A stretch of 64,000 bases of DNA from Bog-473 sp963770645 (GCA_963770645.1 CAVYQL010000003.1:1116001-1180000); one strand, 5' to 3'; shown: positions 17,888-26,638, counted from the first letter of the stretch. Numbers and translations are program-made. The notes: a model not told the origin generated them from the letters alone.

Positions 17888-19795
17888 TTACTGACCTGCG
17901 GTGCTGGCGTCCGACGTCTCTGTGATGCAGTAGCCGATAGGCGCCGTGGGGCTGGCCGTCTGGGTGCCGAGGGTGGCGCTGCCGTCCTCAACGTTGCTGT
18001 AGGTACCACTGACCGCCGAGTTGTCGGTGTCGACGTTGGCCGCCGCGAAGTTCCAAGGCGAACCCGTCTCGTTGGCGGCGTTGTACTTCGAGGCGCTGAG
18101 CCCGTCAGTCCACGCCGGGTTGGGGATGCCCGCCTTCGTCGAGTTGTACGCAGCAATCGACGTGTCGCCCTGGCCGTCCTCGACCTGCAGGTTCGGCAGG
18201 GGGAAGAAGCCCTCGGCCGTGATCGCAGCGTCGATCTCCGATCGGTACGTCGCTCCCGTGTTCGGGTCGATGTCGGTGGCCGTCGCCGGCTTGCACAAGA
18301 AGCCGTCCTCGCTGACCGCGTTGAGGGCCGCAGGCGCGCTCGCCGGGATGTTCGGGTTCTCGCCGTCCGCGTACACGTTGTACAAGAGGCGGTCACCCGG
18401 GAAGGAGCTCCCCTCCAGGCCGGGCAGCTGGTTGTTGATGTCGGCTTCGTTGAGAGCGATGCCATTCAGCGACGTGCCGAGCTGGACCGAGTTGGCCGTC
18501 GAGGTCGTCGACGTACCGGCGCACTTGGTGTCGGTGGACAGCTCCGACGCGTTGGGTGCGCAGCTCGTGTTGTAGTTCCCGTACGAGAAGAAGAACAGCA
18601 CGTCACCGATCGGTATCGTCTTGTAGTTCTTCAGGATCGAGGATGTCTCGTTCTCGAAGATGATCTGCTTGGACGGCCAGTTGGACGACGCGCCGGGGAA
18701 GCTCGCGCCGGTCGTGTTCTCCCACGTGGACGTGGTACCCGCTGTGCTCAGCGCCCAGTAGGCGTAGATCGGGTCCGAGCTGCCGGCGGTCGTACAGCCG
18801 AAGACGCTGTTCCACGTCTCGCTCGGCGTGCCGCCGGCGCTGTACGTCTCGTTCCAGACGAGCTTGAGCTCAGCGGTCGTGATGTTGCCGGCGCCGATCT
18901 GACTGATGCACTTCTCGGCGTCGGTCGACGCGCCGTTGTACTCCTGCCAATAGAGATAGCTGACGGCGTCTTCGGCGAAGGCCACGAAGTTCAGGCCTTG
19001 GAAGTCACCGCTGGAGGTCAGCTTCGGAGCGCGCGACGACCGAGCAATGTCGACCGGAGCCACCGGGACCGGGCCGATCCCAACAGGGTCGTCCGTGTTG
19101 GCGGAATGGCCGACAACGCTGGCGCTGCCCGTGCCCTCGAGCTGCTGGATGCCGTTGCCCGCACCGTACGACGGCTCCTGGACGAGAACGTCGTTGAACG
19201 GGTTCTCGTTACCCCATGTCGTGTATCCGTCCTCGCCCTGCTGGGGGACCGTGTTCACCGTGATCGTGTCACCCGCACCCGTCGAGTTGCCCTTCGCCGC
19301 GAACTCCAACTTGAGCTTGCCGCTGCTCTTCACTGAGGTGATGGGGTCAGCCACCGGAATCACGCCCTGGCTGTCCGTGAGCTGATCGCCCACCTCGAGC
19401 CCGGTGCCAGACGACACTTTCACCTTCTTCGAGCCGCTCGTCACGGTCACGTCGGTGAAGGACGTCGTTTGTGCGGGAGCTTGGGTGACACCCGCTTCTC
19501 CGTTGAGGCCCGGGCACCCGAAGTCGAGTGGCTGCTCAGAACCGCTCACCGAGATGAGGTCACATCCCGGTGCCTGGTTGAAGATGTTGGACTCAGCCAG
19601 CATCAGCTGGTACGAGACCGCCGCTCCACTCTCGACGATGAGGTAGTTCTGGGCGTTCGCGTTATCTGCGTTCCCGTTGTTCACGTTCTGGGCAGCGAAC
19701 GCCGGGCTGGCGACACCTATCGCCAAAGCAGACACCCCCAGAATACTTGCGCCGATCCGCAATGAGCGGTGGCGTCCTAACAGCTTCTTCAGCAT
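17888..19795 (-). CDS. Secreted PstS-like substrate-binding protein
   Basis: A 635-residue exported protein. The signal peptide is residues 1-34 (basic start, hydrophobic core, cleavage after SPAFA). The mature part has features of the PstS branch of periplasmic binding folds: FVAFAEDAVSYLYW near 262, then NITTAELKLVWN and a STAGTTSTWEN motif matching the phosphate-binding S-G-T loop. It is longer than classic PstS (350-400), with extra N-terminal strands (about 35-200). SD AAGGAG lies 13 nt upstream. No pstCAB genes are adjacent, so it is an orphan binding protein or a surface scavenger. The possible PHO box upstream supports a phosphate link; a non-phosphate role remains possible. Confidence 0.75.
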   Translation of the reverse strand: MLKKLLGRHRSLRIGASILGVSALAIGVASPAFAAQNVNNGNADNANAQNYLIVESGAAVSYQLMLAESNIFNQAPGCDLISVSGSEQPLDFGCPGLNGEAGVTQAPAQTTSFTDVTVTSGSKKVKVSSGTGLEVGDQLTDSQGVIPVADPITSVKSSGKLKLEFAAKGNSTGAGDTITVNTVPQQGEDGYTTWGNENPFNDVLVQEPSYGAGNGIQQLEGTGSASVVGHSANTDDPVGIGPVPVAPVDIARSSRAPKLTSSGDFQGLNFVAFAEDAVSYLYWQEYNGASTDAEKCISQIGAGNITTAELKLVWNETYSAGGTPSETWNSVFGCTTAGSSDPIYAYWALSTAGTTSTWENTTGASFPGASSNWPSKQIIFENETSSILKNYKTIPIGDVLFFFSYGNYNTSCAPNASELSTDTKCAGTSTTSTANSVQLGTSLNGIALNEADINNQLPGLEGSSFPGDRLLYNVYADGENPNIPASAPAALNAVSEDGFLCKPATATDIDPNTGATYRSEIDAAITAEGFFPLPNLQVEDGQGDTSIAAYNSTKAGIPNPAWTDGLSASKYNAANETGSPWNFAAANVDTDNSAVSGTYSNVEDGSATLGTQTASPTAPIGYCITETSDASTAGQ

Positions 19796-19916
19796 GGCTG
19801 ATGAACTCCTTGTCCCTGGTAGTTCTCTTGGTCAATGTCCGCACTGGCTTGACCCGCTCTCGCAGTCGGGACTCTCCCTCCCCCTCCAAAGGACGAGCGA
19901 TCCCTGTCACGTGACC

Positions 19917-19952
19917 GGGGCAACCCGGGTGCTGGGCATGGGGCAACCCGGG
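19917..19952. repeat. 13-bp direct repeat in the PstS-like 5' leader
   Basis: ggggcaacccggg occurs at 19917-19929 and 19940-19952, 23 bp apart (about two helical turns), downstream of the presumed promoter of the PstS-like gene. It could be a protein site or part of mRNA structure. Confidence 0.6.
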
Positions 19953-19955
19953 GGA

Positions 19956-19984
19956 ATCCTTACCAATCCCATAAGGATTGTCAA
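19956..19984 (-). promoter_or_regulatory. Likely promoter of the PstS-like gene
   Basis: A consensus -35 TTGACA reads leftward at 19984-19979; a weak -10 (TAAGGA or AAGGAT, 19962-19956) follows after 16-17 bp. An 8-bp inverted repeat (aatcctta ... taaggatt, 9-nt spacer) fills the spacer and -10. The predicted leader is about 150 nt. Confidence 0.5.
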
Positions 19985-19985
19985 G

Positions 19986-20018
19986 AACCGTGAAAATACG
20001 GGTGAACTCTGCGTAAAC
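19986..20018 (-). promoter_or_regulatory. PHO-box-like tandem 11-bp repeats
   Basis: Reading leftward, three contiguous 11-nt units end 1 bp before the TTGACA: GTTTACGCAGA, GTTCACCCGTA and TTTTCACGGTT. The second matches 9 of 11 positions of the Streptomyces PhoP direct-repeat unit (GKTCAYYYRSG), the first 8 of 11; the third matches only with a one-base shift. Position next to -35 fits activation by PhoP. Confidence 0.5.
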
Positions 20019-20086
20019 GGAGCGCCGACTCAGGATGACGTCTGTGCCCGGCGTGTCCGTTGCCGCGTTGCCAGAGTCACCCGTGC

Positions 20087-20755
20087 CTACATCGCCGCCC
20101 GGACTGCCACCAAGAGCATGAACGAGAGGATCACGAGGAGGCCGCCGATTGCTTCCGCTCGCTGGATACGGCGAGCCACCGGCAGCTTCGCCAGCCGGTC
20201 GCCGCGCCATGTCCGATAGATCACGACTGGTGGGACGAGGACGATGAGTGAACAGACCACCACCCCGCTCCAGATCGGTGGCGGCGGTGTCAGCAACTCG
20301 ATGATCAGGACAACCCACAAGGAGCTGACCAAGAGAAGTAGAAGTCCGGACACCACGCCGCCGGCGACCAGTGCAATCCTTCGCGCGGCTGAGATGGACT
20401 TCGCAGGAACGGCTTGAGGGGGCTGAGCCGTACGGACCCAGTCTCGGGTGACGATCCAGGGATGAGCCCTCGCCGTGATCGCTGCGCTGTTTTCTCTTCT
20501 CTTGAGTTCAGCGAGCGATGGCATCGTCTCGGCTTCTGCGCCATCCGCCCGCAAGGTGTCCGCAGCAGTCACCAAGCCGGGCAGAGGCTCGATCTGGACC
20601 CAGGCGTGCGTCGGCGGAGAATCGGGCGGCTGGTCGTACGATTCGAGGTCTCGGTCACGGACCAGCTTCGAGGGCACGCCCTCGGAGATCCAACGTGCCT
20701 CATGGCGACCCCAGGGGTCGGTGTACCAACCCTCCTGCGCGGGATTCACCCTCAC
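20087..20755 (-). CDS. Membrane protein with N-terminal DUF2510-like motif
   Basis: A 222-residue protein whose N-terminus (EGWYTDPWGRHEARWISEG) is a DUF2510 motif, followed by a polar linker (40-120), two hydrophobic segments (about 127-152 and 160-182) and a third at the C-terminus (about 203-220). DUF2510 has no established biochemical role. It is the mirror image of the DUF2510 protein at 4328-4951, which has the motif at the C-terminal end. No operon partner is obvious; it lies 291 bp upstream of the PstS-like gene on the same strand. Confidence 0.75.
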   Translation of the reverse strand: MRVNPAQEGWYTDPWGRHEARWISEGVPSKLVRDRDLESYDQPPDSPPTHAWVQIEPLPGLVTAADTLRADGAEAETMPSLAELKRRENSAAITARAHPWIVTRDWVRTAQPPQAVPAKSISAARRIALVAGGVVSGLLLLLVSSLWVVLIIELLTPPPPIWSGVVVCSLIVLVPPVVIYRTWRGDRLAKLPVARRIQRAEAIGGLLVILSFMLLVAVRAAM

Positions 20756-20815
20756 CTCCCGATTTCGCCTTATGTTGCCACCGATTCGCGCAGCTGGAGC
20801 GTGCAGCCGGCGACG

Positions 20816-20850
20816 CGACGAGGCCGCCCCGTCGCGGAGCAGCCTCGTCG
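20816..20850 (-). terminator. Hairpin downstream of whiB, possible terminator
   Basis: cgacgaggc and gcctcgtcg pair around a 17-nt loop, 137 bp downstream of the whiB stop. The 231-bp gap between whiB and the DUF2510 gene otherwise shows only a short reverse reading frame ending at 20860 that may be a gene remnant. Confidence 0.45.
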
Positions 20851-20986
20851 GTCGTGCAATCAGGTGACAGCGAAGGTCGCCATTGACTGTCCAGACGAGA
20901 ACGGGACCTTCGTGAAGGTGAGAGCGCCGGCGCCAACGCCGACGCCATCGCTCAGGTCGGTGTGGCCCCTGAGCGTGGCCCGGCGA

Positions 20987-21226
20987 TCAGGCCGACTTGC
21001 GGCGCTGGCGCACGATCCGCCGGCGCTCGCGCTCGGTGGTTCCTCCCCAGATTCCCTCACGCTCGCGGTGGGCCAGCGCGTGCTCGAGGCACGCCTGTCG
21101 AACCGGACAGTCGGCGCAGACAGCCTTGGCCTCGGCCGCGTCGGCCTCGTCCTCGGAGACCGGGTAGAACGCCTCGACGTCCAGACCCCGGCAGGCGGCT
21201 AGCTTGCGCCACGTGGTGGCGGTCAT
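20987..21226 (-). CDS. WhiB family iron-sulfur transcriptional regulator
   Basis: WhiB-like proteins bind a [4Fe-4S] cluster and act with sigma factors in actinobacterial stress and differentiation control. The 79-residue protein has the four cluster cysteines C12, C37, C40 and C46 (C-x2-C-x5-C for the last three), the GIWGG turn at 58-62 followed by TERERRR, and a basic DNA-binding tail (RQRRKSA). I chose the ATG at 21226, preceded by a GAGGA SD; an upstream in-frame ATG would add 15 non-conserved residues. The subclass cannot be assigned with confidence. Confidence 0.95.
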   Translation of the reverse strand: MTATTWRKLAACRGLDVEAFYPVSEDEADAAEAKAVCADCPVRQACLEHALAHREREGIWGGTTERERRRIVRQRRKSA

Positions 21227-21392
21227 GGGAAACACATCCTCGATAACGAACAAACAGGCGGATACTTGCATTCGCCCTGGTCGGGGACCTTTCGGCAGGT
21301 CAGCCGACGGCGCCGTCCCAGAATTCGGCGAACAGCGAGTATGGCTTATCTGCTGAGCTTCTGTAAAGAGTTGCGCACAGAATTGTCCCTGG

Positions 21393-22025
21393 TCAGCCGA
21401 TAGGTAGAGCCTTTGTTGTGCCGAGCAGGTCGCCGAGGAGCTCGCCGCGCACGACTGGCGCGAGGACGGTGCGGGCCTCGTAGGCAGGGTGCGTCGAGAT
21501 CAGGGCGACCTCGGCGGCGTCGCCGAAGGCCGCCACCTGGGCCTCGGTGAAGCCGAAGCGGAGGTAGTGGACAGCCGGTGTGACCGTCTCGCGGGTGAGG
21601 GCTGCCGCGTGCTGCTCCTCGGGGACGCTCGCCACGCGATCCCCGCCGAAATCAAAGGCGACGTGCCGCTCGATCCCCACCAGGCGCGGCAGCCACTCGC
21701 GGAGCGCCTCCTCCGAGGTCAGTTCGATGAAGAGGGTGGCCGAGAGCTCGCGCTCGCCTGGCAGGAGCCGGTTGTAGATGTCGAGCTCGACCTGGATGCC
21801 CTCGTCGCTAATGATCTTCTCGACCCGGGCCATCTCCTGCACCTGGAAGCGCACCGTGTCGAGGCACTCGAAGACCAGGGTCATGATCGGGCCGAGCACC
21901 ACGCGCCGGTTCCGCTTACGGGCGATGACCCGGGCCCGGTAGTCCTCACGCACCCGCTCGTAGGCGCGCAGGTCGAGGACGTCGGCCAGGGCCAGGCCTG
22001 GCGCCGAACCGTCCTCGCTACTCAC
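21393..22025 (-). CDS. DUF3501 family protein
   Basis: A 210-residue protein with the DUF3501 signature VLDLRAYERVREDYRARVIARKRNRR, followed by TLVFECLDTVRFQVQEMARVEKI. The family is of unknown function but is repeatedly found next to rubrerythrin and Fur-type genes, as here: it is the third gene of a perR-like, rubrerythrin, DUF3501 run with only 21 bp to rubrerythrin. No cysteines or membrane segments are evident. By context it may handle iron or peroxide damage together with rubrerythrin; that is inference. Confidence 0.85.
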   Translation of the reverse strand: MSSEDGSAPGLALADVLDLRAYERVREDYRARVIARKRNRRVVLGPIMTLVFECLDTVRFQVQEMARVEKIISDEGIQVELDIYNRLLPGERELSATLFIELTSEEALREWLPRLVGIERHVAFDFGGDRVASVPEEQHAAALTRETVTPAVHYLRFGFTEAQVAAFGDAAEVALISTHPAYEARTVLAPVVRGELLGDLLGTTKALPIG

Positions 22026-22046
22026 GAGGTCGCAGGCGACGGTCGC

Positions 22047-22466
<420 letters not shown>

Positions 22467-22490
22467 GGTTGGTTGTTCCCTTTCTATCTA

Positions 22491-22541
22491 TTGGTGAGAT
22501 CTGTCCGTCGGTGAGATCTGTCTGTTGGTGAGTTGCTCCGT
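22491..22541. repeat. Three tandem 17-bp repeats in the perR-rubrerythrin spacer
   Basis: Units ttggtgagatctgtccg, tcggtgagatctgtctg and the diverged ttggtgagttgctccgt lie head to tail between the perR-like stop (22547) and the rubrerythrin start. They may form a binding site for a second regulator or influence processing of the operon mRNA. Confidence 0.85.
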
Positions 22542-22546
22542 TGCGG

Positions 22547-23002
22547 CTACCGCGAAACCTCTGTCGTCCTCGCCGCCCGGTCCGTCGTGCGGCACTCCTC
22601 GCACAACCCCCGGAACACGATCTCGGCGCTGTCGACGGCGAAGCCCTGCGCACCCCGCCGGGACACGGTGAGAGCCGGGAAGTCGGCCGCCAGATCGCGC
22701 ACCTTGCCGCACGAGCGGCAGACCAGGTGGTGATGCGTCGTCTCGACGTTGGGGTCGAAGCGCGTGGAGCCCGTGCCGACGTCGAGCACCGCGATCTCGC
22801 CGAGCTCGGCCAGGTCGTTGAGTGTCTGGTACACGGTCTTGAGCGACAGGTTTGGTATCTCGCGCCGGACGCGCTCGTACACCCGCTCCGCCGTAGGGTG
22901 CGTCACGTCCTCTGCGAGGGCACGGAAGATGCACTGGCGCTGGGCCGTGATCTTGCGACCATGGGCACGAAACAGGTCCGTGAGTGCGTCGGGTGACTGC
23001 AT
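22547..23002 (-). CDS. Fur family regulator of the PerR type
   Basis: A 151-residue winged-helix metalloregulator. The structural zinc site is C95/C98 and C134/C137. The regulatory site matches PerR rather than Fur: H35 (HPTAERVY), D83 in STRFDPN (PerR has SRFD with the critical Asp85), and H90/H92 in TTHHHLVC. In PerR, Fe-catalysed oxidation of the corresponding histidines releases DNA. The ATG at 23002 is chosen because the helix DALTDLFRAHGRKIT starts right after it. An operator-like box overlaps its promoter, implying autoregulation, and the next genes are rubrerythrin and DUF3501. Confidence 0.9.
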   Translation of the reverse strand: MQSPDALTDLFRAHGRKITAQRQCIFRALAEDVTHPTAERVYERVRREIPNLSLKTVYQTLNDLAELGEIAVLDVGTGSTRFDPNVETTHHHLVCRSCGKVRDLAADFPALTVSRRGAQGFAVDSAEIVFRGLCEECRTTDRAARTTEVSR

Positions 23003-23038
23003 TGCGTGCCCACCATAGCGGTCCCGCCACCCTTTTTT

Positions 23039-23058
23039 ACAATGATTGTCGAAATCAT
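23039..23058. promoter_or_regulatory. Fur/PerR-type operator upstream of the regulator gene
   Basis: acaatgattgtcgaaatcat contains a 5-1-5 palindrome (acaat g attgt) and an overlapping inverted repeat atgatt-gtcga-aatcat. It starts 37 bp upstream of the perR-like ATG, just behind a possible leftward -10 TATGGT (23017-23012). A 17-bp stretch is shared, with one difference, with the box at 23416-23432. Confidence 0.75.
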
Positions 23059-23130
23059 CGTGCGACCGGCGGCTGTCGCCGTGCACCCGTGCACCCGTGC
23101 AGTGCGTGAGGACCTCGCCACGGCATGCCG

Positions 23131-23391
23131 CTAGGCGCCGGAAGCCTCGTCCGCTGGGATCGCTTCCCACCATTGGCACCACCAGTTCTCCCCCACCAGG
23201 ATGCGGAGCTTCGGGTGCCAGCAGTACGAGAGGTCCTTGTAGGGCTCGAGGTAGTAGCGGCAGTTTTCGCAGCGTTCGTCACCGGATGGGTGTCCACGGA
23301 GGACCTGGTTCTCTGTCAAGTGACCCAGCTCCATCGCGAGTCGCTCGTCGATCTCTTTCGGCTCTGGCTCGGGAATCTCGTAGTCGGCCAT
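23131..23391 (-). CDS. HiPIP-like four-cysteine iron-sulfur protein
   Basis: An 86-residue soluble protein. Its cysteines are spaced C41-x2-C44-x12-C57-x14-C72-x-W74, with aromatic residues around them (CENCRYY, SYCWHP, NWWCQWW). This matches the high-potential iron-sulfur protein pattern, in which the last cysteine is followed by x-W. Unlike classical HiPIPs there is no Tat signal, so it would act in the cytoplasm. It lies immediately upstream of the perR-like gene on the same strand, with its own operator box, and may donate electrons to rubrerythrin or sense oxidants. The role is inferred from motif and context only; a zinc-binding protein is the main alternative. Confidence 0.65.
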   Translation of the reverse strand: MADYEIPEPEPKEIDERLAMELGHLTENQVLRGHPSGDERCENCRYYLEPYKDLSYCWHPKLRILVGENWWCQWWEAIPADEASGA

Positions 23392-23415
23392 CTGGGGGAC
23401 CCTACACGGTTTTCA

Positions 23416-23432
23416 ACAATGATTGTCAAAAT
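23416..23432. promoter_or_regulatory. Second Fur/PerR-type operator, at the HiPIP-like gene
   Basis: acaatgattgtcaaaat matches 16 of 17 bases of the box at 23039-23055. It overlaps a leftward TTGACA (23429-23424), a likely -35, and lies 25 bp upstream of the HiPIP-like start. Binding here would block the promoter. Confidence 0.75.
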
Positions 23433-23458
23433 GGGTCCGAGCCTTGCGGCCAGCTCCG

Positions 23459-23980
23459 TCAGGTCGCCGCGGACCCTTCGAGGTCGCCCATGGTGAACAG
23501 AGCGTGCAGGGCGATCCCCTCGGCGCCGACCACGTCGCCGCCACCGCCTTCCCGGTCGATGACGCACACCGCGTGCTCCACCACGGCGCCCTCGGCTCGC
23601 AGGTCCTGGGCGGACAAGACGATCTGACCGCCCGTGGTCACCACGTCCTCAATGATCACGAGGCGGCGGCCGGCCACCTCACCTCCCTCGCAGATGCGCT
23701 CGGTGCCGTATTTCTTCGGCTCCTTTCGCACGAAGAATGCCGGCAGCCCGGTGAGCGACGACAGCATCGTCGCCAGGGGCACCCCACCGAGCTCCAGTCC
23801 GGCGAGCCCCTCGGTGCCTTCGGGCACCAGAGGCGCCAGGGCGCGGACGATGTCAGCCAGCAGGACGGGGTCGGACTCGAAGCGGTACTTGTCGAAGTAG
23901 TGGTCGGCCGTCCGTCCCGATCGGAGGACGAAGGTACCCGTGAGGTGCGCTGCGGCGAAGACGCGGGCGTCCAACGTCAC
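23459..23980 (-). CDS. pyrE: Orotate phosphoribosyltransferase
   Basis: Converts orotate and PRPP to OMP in pyrimidine synthesis. The 173-residue protein has GTFVLRSGRTADHYFDKYRF-like N-terminal orotate-site residues, the VRKEPKKYGT catalytic loop near 84-93 and the PRPP motif VIIEDVVTTGGQ near 108-119. The family length is 170-210, and the start at 23980 fits. It is a single gene, on the same strand as the HiPIP-like gene but separated by the operator region, so probably independent. Confidence 0.95.
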   Translation of the reverse strand: MTLDARVFAAAHLTGTFVLRSGRTADHYFDKYRFESDPVLLADIVRALAPLVPEGTEGLAGLELGGVPLATMLSSLTGLPAFFVRKEPKKYGTERICEGGEVAGRRLVIIEDVVTTGGQIVLSAQDLRAEGAVVEHAVCVIDREGGGGDVVGAEGIALHALFTMGDLEGSAAT

Positions 23981-24040
23981 GGTCCCATTCTGCCCGTCTG
24001 CCGCGGGGCAGTTGGGGACTGCTAGGAGCCCGTTGGCCCG

Positions 24041-24529
24041 CTACGCGGGGCGCGGGGCGCCGCCCCCGTCAATGCGGGCGTAGCCGAGGCGGAATCGCAG
24101 ATGACCGCGGCAGAGCGTGGTCGTCGCCAACGCCCAGTTGGAGCTCACGTTCGGGCGGTCGAGCATGGCGCAGTCGACGCAGAGCGAGCCTGTGATGCCG
24201 TTCACCTCGGTGATCAAGGCGGAGAGCTCGAAGAACTCGTCCATCGTCAGTTGCCCGCGCTGGCATCGCTCCCATAACTCCGACAGCCGCATCTCCTGAC
24301 CGAGCTCCGCTTCGGAGCACCGGGTGGCGAAGAGAGCGCCCTCCTCATCAATCCCGTCGCCACCGTCGCCCCCCTCGTGCGTCCACGCGGTCTCGGACCA
24401 GTAGCGGCGGCCCTCCTCGTCGGAGATGAGCCGGCGGTACAGCTCCCCGGGACCCACCCCGGCGTCTCGGGGCGAGACGTACCCATCGCTGGCCTCCGGA
24501 TCTTCCCACCGGTCGTCGCAGAACTCCAT
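24041..24529 (-). CDS. Hypothetical acidic protein
   Basis: A 162-residue acidic protein I do not recognise. It begins MEFCDDRWEDPEASDG after a GGGGGACGAGG purine-rich SD. The C-terminal half has a helical part (LSELWERCQRGQLTMDEFFE) and a CVDCAMLDRPN motif with two cysteines, but the cysteine pattern is too sparse to claim a metal site. The frame is open further upstream to 24604, but the extension is Arg-rich and has no SD. No membrane segment is present. Confidence 0.65.
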   Translation of the reverse strand: MEFCDDRWEDPEASDGYVSPRDAGVGPGELYRRLISDEEGRRYWSETAWTHEGGDGGDGIDEEGALFATRCSEAELGQEMRLSELWERCQRGQLTMDEFFELSALITEVNGITGSLCVDCAMLDRPNVSSNWALATTTLCRGHLRFRLGYARIDGGGAPRPA

Positions 24530-24751
24530 GTGCCTCGTCCCCCTCGAAGCGCCACGGCTCCCGGGGCTGCCTCTCCGCAGCCGACGAGCGTTGCGCTCTC
24601 GCACCGAGCCAGCACGGCCCGAAGCGTTCCCTGTGAACGCATCGGCGCGTTCGGAGGGCCCCTGAAGGATTCTCGGCGTTTTCCAACGTCCAGGGAGCTT
24701 TTCCGGCGTACGACTGGACTCGGCCGGGGTACTCCCTGCGTGCGGTGCGCC

Positions 24752-25207
24752 TCAGCCGGGCGACCCCAGCGCCCACCCGAACGCCACCCGCCGTGTGCCC
24801 GCACAGGCCACGATGGCCCACTCGTCCGGCGACCACGAGAAGATCGCGTCCTGTCCGAAGCGAGCCCCCAGGGCGCGGACGACTTCCTCGTCGAGCCCGC
24901 GTACGGCCACGCCCTCGTCCCGCGCCCCGGTGATGGGGTCCGTGCCGCAGGCGGCCCACATCGCCGTCGCCTGAGGGCGTACGTCCGCCTCGAGGAGCGC
25001 CTGCTGGCGACGGTTCGCCTCCACACCCTGTTGCAACTCCCCGGGGTCCCACGCCGTGAGGATGTGGACGGGTTCAGGCCGCGGCCACGGCCACTCGCCG
25101 AAATGTCCGGCTGCTGCGGCACGGACCGCGACCGGCTGGCCCGCGCCATGTATCTCCACCACCAGGCGCGCGTAGCGAGCCCATGCGTCATCGGGTCCGA
25201 GCACCAT
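24752..25207 (-). CDS. DUF3293 family protein
   Basis: A 151-residue protein. The phrase ILTAWDPGELQQGVEANRRQQALLEADV is a DUF3293 signature (here residues about 45-75), and FGQDAIFSWSPDE near the C-terminus also fits. The family is of unknown function and found in many bacteria. I chose the ATG at 25207 (MVLGPDDAWARYARLV) because the longer open frame to 25390 has low-complexity, non-conserved sequence. No operon partner is obvious. Confidence 0.75.
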   Translation of the reverse strand: MVLGPDDAWARYARLVVEIHGAGQPVAVRAAAAGHFGEWPWPRPEPVHILTAWDPGELQQGVEANRRQQALLEADVRPQATAMWAACGTDPITGARDEGVAVRGLDEEVVRALGARFGQDAIFSWSPDEWAIVACAGTRRVAFGWALGSPG

Positions 25208-25594
25208 CGCGGGCACCCTATGCCTGGCGCCTTGTGAGGGACCCAGTTGCGCGCACACAGTGACGTCGAGCGCGTTCTTCCGGCGCTGATAGAGGAGCGT
25301 TGGCGGACGCGGCTGCACGGAGGTCCGGCTGAGATCCGGCTGCGTCCCGCGGCAAACGGATCCACCTGACCAGCAAGGGTGACGCCGCACGGCGCCACTT
25401 CGAAGACGCCCTCGACGCGTCCGAGCGCGCCTGGTCGGATCGCTTCAGTCCAGGGCCGGTCGACGAACGTCGTGGCGCGCTCGCGCTCGCGGTCGTGGTC
25501 GGGGCGGCGCGCTCCCCCCATCGCCATTGGCACCGGGTCTCGTACAGAGCCGACCGTGTTCGCCACGGCAGAATACCGAACCGTCACAGAACGT
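25208..25594. other. Intergenic region, no gene recognised
   Basis: A 387-bp stretch between the DUF3293 gene and the mgtC promoter. Open frames on both strands are Arg/Ser-rich and look non-coding. Base composition falls towards AT near 25560, consistent with the promoter that follows. Confidence 0.5.
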
Positions 25595-25622
25595 TTGCCA
25601 AATGATCACAGTGGTCTACAGT
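25595..25622 (+). promoter_or_regulatory. Likely promoter of the mgtC-like gene
   Basis: TTGCCA at 25595-25600 and TACAGT at 25617-25622 are spaced by 16 bp in an AT-richer stretch, about 40 bp before the ATG at 25663. Confidence 0.5.
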
Positions 25623-25662
25623 GCGGATCTTGCCATTTTCAGCAATACCAATGGGAATACTT

Positions 25663-26437
25663 ATGATTCATCCGTTCGTTGCCATCGCCAACACCGAGGA
25701 CTGGGCCCAGGTTGTTGACCTGACCACGGCGCTTGCACTCTCGGCTGCCATTGGCATCGAACGCGAGATCCGTCAAAAGAGTGCAGGACTACGGACGCAC
25801 ACCCTCGTCGGGGTCGGTGCGGCGCTCTTCGTCCTCGTCAGCAAGTACGGGTTCTCTGATGTCGTCAAGCCAGAGGAAGTCGTGCTCGACCCCTTCCCGT
25901 ATGGCAGCCCAGATCGTTTCGGGAATCGGGTTCTTGGGGGCGGGGCTCATCTTCGTGCGCAGTGACGCTGTCCGTGGCTTGACCACTGCCGCGGCTGTTT
26001 GGGTTACCGCCGCAATCGGAGCCGCGGCCGGTGCCTCGTTGCCCATCCTCGCGGCACTCACCACGGCGATGTATTTCATAATCGTGGTCGCATTCCCACC
26101 GTTGGTAAGTCGACTCCCGCGGTCGTCCACTGCCAGCTCGGTGATTCGGGTGCGGTATCTCGATGGCAGGGGTGTGCTCCGAGAAGTCCTGCGCAGTGCG
26201 ACGGGTCGAGGTTTTGCCGTGTCGGAGCTCGCAACTACGGCGTTCCGTGGCGATGTGGGACCTCCTCCGTTGTCCCGGAAGAGCGTTCCTCGTCCGGCGC
26301 CACTGGATTCCGACATGGTGGAGGTCACGCTCAGGGTCCATGGCTCCGGGTCGGTGAACGAACTTGCCGTCGTCCTCTCGGAGGTTGACGGGGTGGATGC
26401 CGTAGTGGCGGATGATGTCAATAGTGCTGCCGAATAG
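25663..26437 (+). pseudogene. mgtC: MgtC/SapB family membrane protein, interrupted by a +1 frameshift
   Basis: The first frame encodes the conserved start of MgtC (VDLTTALALSAAIGIEREIRQ, then GLRTHTLVGVGAALFVLVS and GFSD). At about 25890-25893 a run of four C shifts the frame; removing one C restores LDPSRMAAQIVSGIGFLGAG, which continues in the next frame with VRGLTTAAAVW, further TM helices and a C-terminal ACT-like domain ending at 26437. The product would otherwise be about 258 residues, normal for the family (Mg homeostasis and virulence factors in other bacteria; membrane). Sequence conservation on both sides of the shift suggests a recent lesion or a sequencing error. Start could also be the ATG at 25651. 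Confidence 0.85.
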
Positions 26438-26638
26438 CCGTCGGAGTGTGGATCGCGTACCCAGAATCCGAAGTCCCATGACTCGCGCCCTCGAAGAACG
26501 GGCTTGTTTGTAGGGCCGCCGAGGTGCGGTCTCCCGACAGGTTGCCCCACACTCGATGGTGCTACACCGCGGCGGCTACCCCGATGGCAGCTCAGGTTGC
26601 CCGGGATCGCCGCAGCGCGGATATGGCAGGCTGGGCCG

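Noticed and set aside
20860..21060. A small reverse gene of 66 codons after whiB
   Set aside because: It overlaps whiB in another frame. The last part (GVGVGAGALTFTKV) looks protein-like and may be a remnant, but there is no start or SD.
22491..22541. A CRISPR array
   Set aside because: The units are contiguous 17-bp repeats with no spacers and no cas genes nearby.
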